Positions 1 through 5,676 of a stretch of 7,013 nucleotides of DNA are shown here, in pieces (within the stretch, counting starts at the first letter, position 1; every line of letters begins with the position of its first letter). Location: assembly GCA_015520245.1 (NCBI GenBank), contig WAQM01000141.1:1-7013 (forward strand). Reading direction: 5' to 3'. Under the pieces are notes generated by a model, which did not search any database, was not told the DNA's origin, and worked only from the letters and a program-made list of their open reading frames with translations. The DNA comes from Pyrodictiaceae archaeon (lineage in GTDB: Archaea; Thermoproteota; Thermoprotei_A; Sulfolobales; Pyrodictiaceae). The position numbers and the translations under genes are program-made.

Positions 1-1
1 C

Positions 2-1552
2 AACTACGTAGGCCGGGCCGGCGGCTGCAGCGTCTTCGAGCTAGACGAGGGTAAGCTTGCCAGGGCGTACGACGACATCGATGACGTGCTCGAGCTCGTC
101 AAGCGGTACGCCGAGGACCCCGTAGGCGCCTCGAGGCAGCTCCTGGAGGCTCTCGGGAATCTCAAGGTCGTGGAGCTGCGGGCGCTGGACTCGGGATTCC
201 TGCTAACGTCGAGGCTAAAGATAGGCGAGGTACTGAGCCAGCTGAAGGCTGCGGACCCGAGGGGCTGCGTCTACAGCCGCGAGCACGGGGGCTACGTGGT
301 GAAGCCCTACCTCGTGCTAGACGCGGTTAAGCTCCTCGAGGCCGAGGGGTTCAGAGTTGTAGATGCGAGCGGCATGCTGGAGTGCTCGGAGGTCGAAGGT
401 GAGCTGAAGGTCGATCTAAGGCCGTACCAGGAGGAGGCCCTCAGCAGGTGGCTCGAGCGCAGGCGGGGCGTGATAGTGCTGCCCACAGGCTCGGGCAAGA
501 CTGTGGTAGGCATCGCCGCCATACTGCGCACGCGGTGCCCGACCCTCGTGGTCACGTACACGAAGGAGCAGATGATGCAGTGGTACGAGAAGCTGAGGGA
601 GCTAACGAACATACCGCCCGGCAGCCTGGGGCTGTTCTACGGCGAGCGCAAGCAGCTCAGCCCAGTGACGGTCTCGACGTATCAGTCAGCCGTGCGCTAC
701 GTCGGCGAGCTCGCCCGCAGGTTCAAGCTGCTCATAGTGGACGAGGCCCACCACCTGCCGGCCCAGAAGTTCAGGATCATAGCCCAGAGGGTGCTAGCCC
801 CCTACCGCATGGGCCTCTCGGCGACACCCTACAGAGAGGATGGGCTGCACGACGAGCTGTTCAAGCTCATGGGCGGCGTCGTTTACGAGAGGTCGGCCAG
901 GGAGCTGGCCGAGGAGGGCTATATCGCCAGCTTTGTCGTGGACGTGGTGAGGGTGAAGATGAGGCCCGAGGAGAGGCAGCTCTACCGCAAGCTGGTGGAG
1001 GAGCTCAGCCGCTACCCCAACCTGCGCGACGCGGCGGCGCTGCTGGAGCTCGACCCGAGCCTCGTGGGAAAGGCGTATAGGACGATATCGGCGCTTCGCA
1101 GGCTCCTGACGACCATGGACTCGAAGCTGGAGGCGGTGAGGGACCTCGTTAAGCGCGAGCTCGCGCGTGGCTCCAAGGTGATAGTCTTCGTCGACTACGT
1201 TGACGCCGCCGAGAGGCTGGCGAGGATGCTGGGGGCGCTGCTGCTGACGGGCAGGATGAGCGAGGAGGCGAGGCTAGCGGCCTTGCGCGCCTTCAAAGCG
1301 CGTCGGCCAGCGGTGCTCGTCACGACGACGGTGGGCGATGAGGGGCTCGACGTGGTCGACGCCGACGTAGGTGTAGTGCTCTCGTCCCTCATATCCAGGA
1401 GGCAGTTCGTGCAGAGACTGGGGAGGCTGCTCAGGCCGTCGGAGGGCAAGGTGGCGCGACTGTACGTGGTGGTGGCCCAGGGGACGTTCGAGGAGCGCAG
1501 GCTCAGGGCTAAGCTGCTTCAGGAGCTAAGCTCGGGCTGGGGGCTACCCTAA
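2..1552 (+). CDS. xpb: XPB-family superfamily 2 DNA helicase (5' end probably outside window)
   Basis: Archaeal homologue of the DNA-repair/TFIIH helicase XPB, a 3'-to-5' ATP-dependent DNA translocase. Residues are numbered from the GTG at 86. Motif I is PTGSGKT (133-139), motif II DEAHH (219-223) and motif III SATP (245-248). It is followed directly by YRED; the RED triplet (250-252) is the XPB signature that separates it from other SF2 helicases. Motif V is GDEGLD (417-422) and motif VI QFVQRLGRLLRP (440-451). The stretch before motif I fits the damage-recognition domain, and about 255-345, helical and charged, fits the thumb insertion. From the GTG at 86 the protein is 488 aa, already full length for archaeal XPB, but the same frame stays open without any start codon back to base 2, with coding-like codons. 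I therefore treat it as 5' partial; GTG 86 has no clear ribosome site. The usual nuclease partner Bax1 is not the next gene. The following CDS starts 46 nt later and may be cotranscribed. Confidence 0.9.
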   Translation, partial: NYVGRAGGCSVFELDEGKLARAYDDIDDVLELVKRYAEDPVGASRQLLEALGNLKVVELRALDSGFLLTSRLKIGEVLSQLKAADPRGCVYSREHGGYVVKPYLVLDAVKLLEAEGFRVVDASGMLECSEVEGELKVDLRPYQEEALSRWLERRRGVIVLPTGSGKTVVGIAAILRTRCPTLVVTYTKEQMMQWYEKLRELTNIPPGSLGLFYGERKQLSPVTVSTYQSAVRYVGELARRFKLLIVDEAHHLPAQKFRIIAQRVLAPYRMGLSATPYREDGLHDELFKLMGGVVYERSARELAEEGYIASFVVDVVRVKMRPEERQLYRKLVEELSRYPNLRDAAALLELDPSLVGKAYRTISALRRLLTTMDSKLEAVRDLVKRELARGSKVIVFVDYVDAAERLARMLGALLLTGRMSEEARLAALRAFKARRPAVLVTTTVGDEGLDVVDADVGVVLSSLISRRQFVQRLGRLLRPSEGKVARLYVVVAQGTFEERRLRAKLLQELSSGWGLP

Positions 1553-1598
1553 ACTGGCCGCCCGAGCTCGGGGAGTCTGGACGCGAGGCTGATCGGCT

Positions 1599-2606
1599 GT
1601 GAAGGGTGAGCTGGCCGTCTACGACGCCGCGAAGGAGGCCAAGCTGCTGGTGAAACACGTGGTGGACACCCCCCTCGTTAGGCTCGGGGGCCTGCAGTCG
1701 TCAACGGAGTACTCGTTCGTGTTCGAGCCGCCGGTCGAGGTCAAGCCGGTCCGGGCGTACCTGGAGGTGGGCATGGTGCTGAGGGACCGGGTCCTGCCTA
1801 AGTGGAGGCTCTGGGTGAACCGTATCGCCGTGACGCGCGAGTTCAAGCCGGCCCTGCTTCTCGACCTCGACGAGGCCAGCCGCTACTACGCCAAGGCGAT
1901 CTACGACCTCACGCCAGTCCTCGGCAGCTCGGAGCCGCCGTACAGGGTCGTTGTCCAGTACGAGGGTTCGCCAGAGATCGAGCTCACCGACATAAGCGTG
2001 CTGGCCCTCTACCCCGACGAGGCGTCGACAACCACGTACCTGTACTACGGCGGCGCCCTGGCCATGATGCCGGGTGAGGAGAAGGTGGTCAAACTGCCCT
2101 ACGCGGTAGAGGGGGCTAGGCTGAGCCTCGTGGTGGGCATGCCGAGCCGCGCGGCCGAGCTGGTGGTAGGCTGCGGGCCCCGCGAGGTCGAGGTGAAGGG
2201 CCTGGTCGGCTACCACGAGATCAGCTTCGAGTGTGGAGGCGTGGCCCGCGAGTTGAGGATGCTGTACCGGAAGCCACCCTACCCGTTCTACCCGCGCACG
2301 CTGGTCATCTCGTCGCTGCTCGTGGAGCGCAGCGTCAAGTCGGAGCCCAGGCTGTCGTTCAGGTCGGTCGAAAGGACGGGGCGGGGCGTGGTCGTGACAG
2401 TGGCGAACGAGGGCTCGGCGAGGCCCGAGCTGGCGCTGCTCGTCGTGACGAGCCGGGGCCTCGTCTTGAAGAGGCTCGAGCTGCCAGCCCTCGAGCCTGG
2501 CGCCGAGACCAGGGTGGAGCTCGGTGAGGTGCCCGAGGGCAGCTCGGTGAGGCTCGTCTGGCGGTACAAGGGCGAGACCAAGGTTAGGGAGGTGAGGCTG
2601 AGGTAG
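1599..2606 (+). CDS. Hypothetical beta-rich protein with C-terminal CARDB/Ig-like domain
   Basis: Not recognised as a named family. The 335-residue product starts at GTG, with GAGGCTGATC just upstream as a possible imperfect ribosome site. There is no signal peptide and no transmembrane segment, so it should be cytoplasmic. Nearly the whole chain alternates short hydrophobic strands with turns. Residues about 20-140 look like one beta-sandwich, 145-245 like a second with two cysteines (192, 212) that could pair. Residues about 255-335 have the spacing of a CARDB- or Ig-like module, with a VANEG turn followed by PGAETRVELGEVPEG. Such folds usually bind proteins or sugars; no catalytic motif is visible. 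It sits 46 nt behind the XPB helicase on the same strand, the place where many archaea carry the XPB partner nuclease Bax1, but it does not look like Bax1. A role with XPB is only a guess from position. Codon use matches the neighbours. Confidence 0.8.
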   Translation: MKGELAVYDAAKEAKLLVKHVVDTPLVRLGGLQSSTEYSFVFEPPVEVKPVRAYLEVGMVLRDRVLPKWRLWVNRIAVTREFKPALLLDLDEASRYYAKAIYDLTPVLGSSEPPYRVVVQYEGSPEIELTDISVLALYPDEASTTTYLYYGGALAMMPGEEKVVKLPYAVEGARLSLVVGMPSRAAELVVGCGPREVEVKGLVGYHEISFECGGVARELRMLYRKPPYPFYPRTLVISSLLVERSVKSEPRLSFRSVERTGRGVVVTVANEGSARPELALLVVTSRGLVLKRLELPALEPGAETRVELGEVPEGSSVRLVWRYKGETKVREVRLR

Positions 2607-2620
2607 GCACGGCCGCCCCT

Positions 2621-2679
2621 CGGGGTGATGACTTACTCCCGGCCTGAGCTGGGTGATGATAACTTACCCGGCTGACCCG
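2621..2679 (+). ncRNA. Box C/D sRNA, double guide for 2'-O-methylation
   Basis: All parts of a canonical archaeal C/D sRNA are present in order. Box C is GTGATGA (2625-2631), then a 12-nt guide, box D' CTGA (2644-2647), a 5-nt spacer, box C' GTGATGA (2653-2659), a second 12-nt guide, and box D CTGA (2672-2675). Flanking bases CGGG (2621-2624) and CCCG (2676-2679) pair perfectly to close the terminal kink-turn stem. Both C boxes match the RUGAUGA consensus exactly, and both guide lengths are the archaeal norm. Such RNAs assemble with L7Ae, Nop5 and fibrillarin and direct 2'-O-methylation of the target base paired to the fifth guide base before D or D'. It starts 15 nt after the stop of the upstream + gene, so processing from that transcript is plausible; I see no own TATA box. 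Its right part is antisense to the last 15 or so codons of hjc. Target prediction is given under findings. Confidence 0.9.
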
Positions 2680-3112
2680 GCAAGCCCAGCTCCCCGCTGG
2701 CCTTCACGAGCCTCGTGAAGGCCTCGAGGTCGAGCCCCCTCCTGAGCTGCTCCGCGCTCACGCGCACGGCACCGTCGGGCCCCCTCAACCCCTCCTCCAG
2801 CTCGACGAAGCGCCACCCGGCGCCGCGTAGCTTGACGGCCAGGAAGACGCGCGCGCCGGCACGGCGGGCGAACTCGAACAGCCTGGACACCCTGTCCGCG
2901 GTTAGCGTGATGCCCTCGGGCCTCGACCTTGCCTTGACCTCTAGCACAGCCACGAAGCCCCGGTACATCACCACCAGGTCCGGGTAGAAGAGGCGGCGCG
3001 CGCCGGCGCCGCTCGCGGGCCCGCGCACCACAGCCAGGCCTCGGCTCCACAGCTTGCGGGCGAGCTCGCGCTCAGCTCTAAGCCCTGACGCGCGTCCTTC
3101 GGTCGCGCTCAA
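2633..3112 (-). CDS. hjc: Holliday junction resolvase Hjc
   Basis: Archaeal Hjc, a dimeric PD-(D/E)XK-type endonuclease that cuts four-way DNA junctions during recombination and fork repair. The family pattern is complete: AEREL with E14, KLWSRGLAVVRGPASG (20-35), YPDL with metal-binding D45, and LEVKAR with E58 and K60. These correspond to the catalytic E-D-E-K set of characterised Hjc proteins. The length of 159 aa is slightly above the usual 120-150, because of a low-complexity tail (about 145-159) encoded over the antisense C/D sRNA. The start is TTG, the only usable one: an in-frame stop lies five codons upstream, and GGTG (3115-3118, minus strand) provides a ribosome site. It begins 7 nt after the stop of the PINA gene on the same strand, so translational coupling in one operon is likely. 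It ends tail-to-tail with the hypothetical gene on the + strand, 26 nt apart. Confidence 0.93.
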   Translation of the reverse strand: MSATEGRASGLRAERELARKLWSRGLAVVRGPASGAGARRLFYPDLVVMYRGFVAVLEVKARSRPEGITLTADRVSRLFEFARRAGARVFLAVKLRGAGWRFVELEEGLRGPDGAVRVSAEQLRRGLDLEAFTRLVKASGELGLPGQPGKLSSPSSGRE

Positions 3113-3119
3113 AGCACCG

Positions 3120-4691
3120 CTACCCTACAACGTTTATCCTGATCGTGACGCCGTACTTATCTTCGAGCTTGCGTATCCTCTTGATCTTCTTCTGCACCAG
3201 GTGGGCCATCGCGCGCGGCACGCTGACCACGAGCACGTTGTCGCGGAGCTCGACCTCGGCGCCCGGGATCAGCCGCTCGATCACGCGCCTCAGCTTGTCC
3301 TCCACGCTCGACGCCACAAGCCTCTTGACCGGCACGACGACGGTCTGCTCGCCGAACGTGTATATCTCGTACAGCAGCTCGTCGGTCAGGAAGTCCCTCA
3401 CCTCGACCACGGGCCTGGCCAGCTCGGCCTCCCGCAGGCCCGTGGGCAGCTTGACGGTCAGCCGTAGGTCGTACACGCCAGCCACGCGCCCGTTCTCGAT
3501 GAAGATCACGGTGTCTACTATGCTCGGCAGCATGCCCAGGTCGACGCGGTTCAGGAACCTCTGGATGGCGTCTATGGGCGACGTCGCGTGGACGACGCCT
3601 ATCATGCCTATCCCCGCCAGGCGCAGGTCGACGTACAGCTTGAAGTCCTCGTCGGTTCTGAGCTCGTCGAACACGGTGTAGTCGGGCCTGCTCAGCAGCA
3701 ATATGTCGTGGAGCTCACCGGCGTCCGCGTACTCCTTGGAGTACTGAGTTATCGCCGGGGGCAGGACCATGTCGCGCGGCGACTCTATGGTCTTGACCAC
3801 CTTGCCCTTGCGCGCGTAGTACTCGGCCAGCGCCTGCGCGAAGGTCGTCTTGCCCATGCCCGGCGCGCCGGCGATTAGTATCCCCTCGGCCCTCTCGTCG
3901 AGCCTCTTCAGCACCTTGGCCGGCAGCTTGTAGTCCTCGAGCCTCAGCCTCCTCAGCTGCTTCACTATCGTGATCTCCCACCCGTCGCTGAGGGGCGGCC
4001 TCGTGATCACGACGCGGTACTTGCCGAGCTGCACTATGGTCGAGCCGGCCCTGTCGATCTCTATGAAGCCGTCGGGCCTCCTCTTGGCGGCCTCTATGAT
4101 CTCCCGCGCTATGGACTCTAGCTCGCTCCTAGTCAGCGGCCGGTCCCTTATGTCCACGAGGACCCACTTGCCTGGCGCCCCCTTCTTGGCCCTCGGCGGT
4201 ACGCCCTCTTTGAGGTGGACGCTCATCGTGACGTCATCGAAGAACTCGTCTATGGTGAGCTTGGAGTCCTCGGCGCGCGGCTGGATGTATATGACGCTCA
4301 TCCCCATGGCCTGCGCCACCAGGGCCTGCACCCGGTCGGCGGTCACCAGCGTAGCCCCGACCTCGTACGCGTAGTCCCTTATGATCGCGTCTATGGCGCC
4401 GGAGCCTGCGGCCCTGATGTCGCCGGGCCTGGGCCTCTCGCCCACGATCTCGACGTCTATGAGGCCCTCGCGGGCGAGCTCTCGGAGCCGCCTGATCTCC
4501 TCGAGGCCCGCGAAGCCCACCGCCCTGCCCTGGTTCGCCTGGTGCTCGAGCTCGGCGAGCACGGCGCGGTGTATCAGCACCTTGCCCCGTATCCTGCCCT
4601 CGCGGACGAGCTTGCTCACCGCGCCCTCTACGAGCACGCTGGTATCGGGCACGTACGCCTCCTCCGGCGCTGAGGCGACGTACACGCTCAC
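3120..4691 (-). CDS. pina: PINA: PIN domain plus PilT/VirB11-like ATPase, Hjc partner
   Basis: A 523-residue PIN-ATPase. The N-terminal PIN nuclease domain (about 12-138) keeps the acidic set D16 (VPDTS), E47, D101 (AIDAIIRDY) and D119 (TADR). The secretion-ATPase-type core (about 180-410) has Walker A GAPGMGKT (275-282), a Walker B-like strand ending at D342-E343, and a PilT-type histidine box with H368 (GVVHATSP). The C-terminal part (about 460-523) is a basic KH-like nucleic-acid domain. Sulfolobus islandicus PINA, of this architecture, is a hexameric DNA-dependent ATPase that binds Hjc and promotes Holliday junction branch migration; hjc following 7 nt behind supports that role here. The first in-frame GTG is used. 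A second GTG at 4685 (third codon) sits too close behind GAGGTGA, and a GTG at 4652 (codon 14) has a good GGAGGAGG site but would trim the first PIN strand. Whether the PIN domain cleaves RNA or DNA is unknown. Confidence 0.93.
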   Translation of the reverse strand: MSVYVASAPEEAYVPDTSVLVEGAVSKLVREGRIRGKVLIHRAVLAELEHQANQGRAVGFAGLEEIRRLRELAREGLIDVEIVGERPRPGDIRAAGSGAIDAIIRDYAYEVGATLVTADRVQALVAQAMGMSVIYIQPRAEDSKLTIDEFFDDVTMSVHLKEGVPPRAKKGAPGKWVLVDIRDRPLTRSELESIAREIIEAAKRRPDGFIEIDRAGSTIVQLGKYRVVITRPPLSDGWEITIVKQLRRLRLEDYKLPAKVLKRLDERAEGILIAGAPGMGKTTFAQALAEYYARKGKVVKTIESPRDMVLPPAITQYSKEYADAGELHDILLLSRPDYTVFDELRTDEDFKLYVDLRLAGIGMIGVVHATSPIDAIQRFLNRVDLGMLPSIVDTVIFIENGRVAGVYDLRLTVKLPTGLREAELARPVVEVRDFLTDELLYEIYTFGEQTVVVPVKRLVASSVEDKLRRVIERLIPGAEVELRDNVLVVSVPRAMAHLVQKKIKRIRKLEDKYGVTIRINVVG

Positions 4692-4696
4692 CTCTT

Positions 4697-4718
4697 CCCC
4701 GGCGGCCGGGCGCCGGGG
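4697..4718 (-). promoter_or_regulatory. Perfect hairpin in the PINA upstream region
   Basis: CCCCGGCG (4697-4704) and CGCCGGGG (4711-4718) form an uninterrupted 8-bp inverted repeat with a 6-nt loop. On the minus strand it ends 5 nt before the first GTG of PINA, and its last four G bases belong to the purine run GGGGAAGAGGTGA that would serve as ribosome site. If transcribed, it could limit access to that site; if transcription starts closer to the gene, it is DNA symmetry only. In such GC-rich DNA some stems of this kind arise by chance. Confidence 0.4.
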
Positions 4719-4727
4719 AGCTAGGCC
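4719..4727 (-). promoter_or_regulatory. Shared promoter/operator motif, PINA side
   Basis: Read on the minus strand this is GGCCTAGCT, ending 27 nt before the PINA start. The identical 9-mer, in the same sense relative to transcription, precedes the divergent winged-helix gene by 26 nt. AT-rich CATATTA lies directly upstream on the minus strand (about 4728-4734) and is the best TATA-box candidate for the PINA-hjc operon; it overlaps the palindrome TAGGCCTA. Shared spacing suggests a common promoter or regulator site; this is inference. Confidence 0.4.
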
Positions 4728-4804
4728 TAATATGCGCGCCCCCCACGGCAGCGCGCCGTGCCGGTTAGTTTCGGGGGACCCCCATTCCCTCTCCCGCCCC
4801 TCGG

Positions 4805-4813
4805 GGCCTAGCT
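4805..4813 (+). promoter_or_regulatory. Shared promoter/operator motif, winged-helix gene side
   Basis: GGCCTAGCT, the reverse complement of the copy at 4719-4727, ends 26 nt before the ATG of the winged-helix gene. No better TATA-like sequence lies at this distance, so the motif occupies the place where an archaeal promoter for a nearly leaderless message would sit. The two copies form a 9-bp inverted repeat spanning the divergent region. Confidence 0.4.
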
Positions 4814-4821
4814 ACACGGGA

Positions 4822-4838
4822 CCCGCCGTGCCGGCGGG
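4822..4838 (+). promoter_or_regulatory. Hairpin abutting the winged-helix start codon
   Basis: CCCGCC (4822-4827) pairs with GGCGGG (4833-4838) around a 5-nt loop and ends one base before the ATG at 4840. The only purine-rich ribosome-site candidate, GGCGGG, is in its 3' arm. It could mask initiation if the message begins upstream; with a leaderless message it would have no effect on translation. Confidence 0.3.
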
Positions 4839-4839
4839 C

Positions 4840-5052
4840 ATGAGGGTCACCCTGGACCCGCACGCGGTGCTCTACATGCTGCGGAGCCGGGGCAAGACCT
4901 ACGTGACGGTCCAGGAGCTCGCGAGGCTGCTGGGAATAAGCACCCAGGCGGCCGGCAAGTTACTAGCGAGGCTAGCGCGCGAAGGCCTCGCCGTGAGGTG
5001 GAGCAGACGGACCTACAAGCTGGGGACGGGGGACGCGACCCCGGCCCGGTGA
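4840..5052 (+). CDS. Small winged helix-turn-helix DNA-binding protein
   Basis: A 70-residue protein that is almost only a winged-helix domain. The first helix spans about 7-16. VTVQELARLLGIS (22-34) forms the first helix and turn of the HTH, STQAAGKLLARLAREGL (34-50) the recognition helix, and AVRWSRRTYKLG (51-62) the basic wing hairpin. The ten C-terminal residues look disordered. It is basic and has no ligand domain, as in many archaeal one-domain regulators of the MarR/ArsR-like fold. ATG is chosen because the domain begins right after it; an in-frame GTG 12 nt upstream is an alternative. It is divergent from PINA-hjc across 148 bp and shares a 9-mer upstream with that operon, so it could regulate both itself and recombination genes; this is inference from position. 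A role as a chromatin or replication-associated DNA binder is equally possible. Confidence 0.8.
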   Translation: MRVTLDPHAVLYMLRSRGKTYVTVQELARLLGISTQAAGKLLARLAREGLAVRWSRRTYKLGTGDATPAR

Positions 5053-5085
5053 TGCGAGCCAGGGGCAGGCTGCCTGGCCGAGCGG

Positions 5086-5091
5086 TTTTAA
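5086..5091 (+). promoter_or_regulatory. Orphan TATA-like box
   Basis: TTTTAA stands out in GC-rich surroundings and resembles crenarchaeal TATA boxes, predicting transcription start near 5113-5116. No convincing coding region begins there: the next credible ORF starts about 130 nt further on. It may drive a short untranslated RNA over 5115-5240, or be a remnant promoter. Confidence 0.35.
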
Positions 5092-5100
5092 GGTGTGCCC

Positions 5101-5131
5101 GAGGTGGGACCTCCAAACCAAACCGGGTCCC
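5101..5131 (+). other. Overlapping alternative hairpins
   Basis: GAGGT (5101-5105) pairs with ACCTC (5109-5113) around GGG. Alternatively GGGACC (5106-5111) pairs with GGTCCC (5126-5131) around a 14-nt loop. The two stems share bases and exclude each other, a layout seen in attenuators and in terminators. The first could also end transcription of the winged-helix gene, though no T-run follows. Rest of 5053-5247: no gene that I can support. Confidence 0.3.
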
Positions 5132-5209
5132 AGCGTGCCGGTGGGCTATAGGGGGATGCGCAATACTTGGCCCATCATTCAAGCTAAGCGGGACAAAACG
5201 CTGGCTCGA

Positions 5210-5266
5210 GATCTACCTTAACGTAGTATATGCTACGAGCGATCTAGATGAAATTTAACATAGATC
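5210..5266 (+). promoter_or_regulatory. Candidate promoter and operator cluster of the orphan ORF
   Basis: CTTAA (5217-5221) lies about 27 nt before the ATG at 5248 and would suit a leaderless message. A 16-bp near-palindrome, CGTAGTATATGCTACG (5222-5237; 14 of 16 bases symmetric), follows. GATCTA occurs at 5210 and 5241 and, inverted, at 5261-5266 (TAGATC), the last two bracketing the start codon. ATCTAGAT at 5242-5249 is itself a perfect palindrome. The density of dyads over a start site suggests repressor binding, perhaps autoregulation. Assignment is by eye. Confidence 0.4.
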
Positions 5267-5676
5267 GGAGCGATGGTATAGTCGACTGCACCCTTGAGGA
5301 TAGCGTCACCCACCGTTGCTTCGGGCCGGTATGGGATGGTTACGAGTATCTCGTGCTTGCGATAAACGAGAATGAGCACCATCTGATATCCATTGGCTTC
5401 ACAGGTGAAGCGGCGTTCGCAACAGAGTACGTAAACGTGACAATGGTCAGGCCGTGCCTCACAGTTGACGGCTTCGTAATCGGCTGGGCGGAGGTGGACC
5501 CTGAACCCCTTGCAAATAGCGTCGCCGGAGACCCGTTCCTTAACATAGTGTCGCATTGGGAGCCCGTGGATTACGGGTGGCAGAACTCGTTCCATGTCAC
5601 TGCGTTTACGCATGCAGAGCGTGTGGGCATGGGACCCCGGTTCTCAGGGCATACTGTTGATATCGAACTTAATTGA
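5248..5676 (+). CDS. Orphan acidic protein of atypical composition
   Basis: Not recognised. The 142-residue product is acidic and strand-rich, with many Asp, Glu, His and Trp, and no signal peptide, membrane segment or known motif. An in-frame TAG directly before the ATG fixes this as the most upstream start. Support for coding: codons mostly begin with a purine, the ORF fills the AT-richer segment, and a promoter-like box lies at leaderless distance. Against: no clear ribosome site, no recognised family, and an antisense frame in register (5233-5613) is also open for 126 codons. GC is far below that of neighbours, and third positions use many T and A bases (GAT, GGT, CAT, CTT), unlike the C/G-ending codons elsewhere. 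That points to acquisition, perhaps from a virus or plasmid, or to a young gene; no integrase or tRNA attachment site is visible. Confidence 0.5.
   Translation: MKFNIDRSDGIVDCTLEDSVTHRCFGPVWDGYEYLVLAINENEHHLISIGFTGEAAFATEYVNVTMVRPCLTVDGFVIGWAEVDPEPLANSVAGDPFLNIVSHWEPVDYGWQNSFHVTAFTHAERVGMGPRFSGHTVDIELN

Noticed and set aside
448..1080. 210-codon frame inside the XPB gene.
   Set aside because: Low-complexity Arg/Ala/Gly product in another frame of a clearly conserved gene; shadow of GC-rich codons.
4754..4834. 11-bp direct repeat CGCCGTGCCGG (4754-4764 and 4824-4834) in the divergent region.
   Set aside because: Pure GC-type sequence likely by chance; spacing has no evident meaning and the second copy is explained by the start-site hairpin.
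5049..5056. Box C-like GTGATGC after the winged-helix stop, and GTGATGT near 5854, as further C/D sRNA candidates.
   Set aside because: Each misses one box C base, and no CTGA lies at guide distance.
5075..5094. Sequence resembling the D-arm of a class II (Ser/Leu) tRNA: TGGCCGAGCGG then AAGGT.
   Set aside because: T8, G10-U25, C11-G24 and C12-G23 fit, but no acceptor partner, anticodon stem or T-arm follows on this strand. Treated as a lookalike overlapping a TATA-like box.
5135..5221. Short frame from GTG 5135 (or ATG 5156) to TAA 5219-5221, 21-28 codons.
   Set aside because: No spaced ribosome site, no recognisable content, too short to support.
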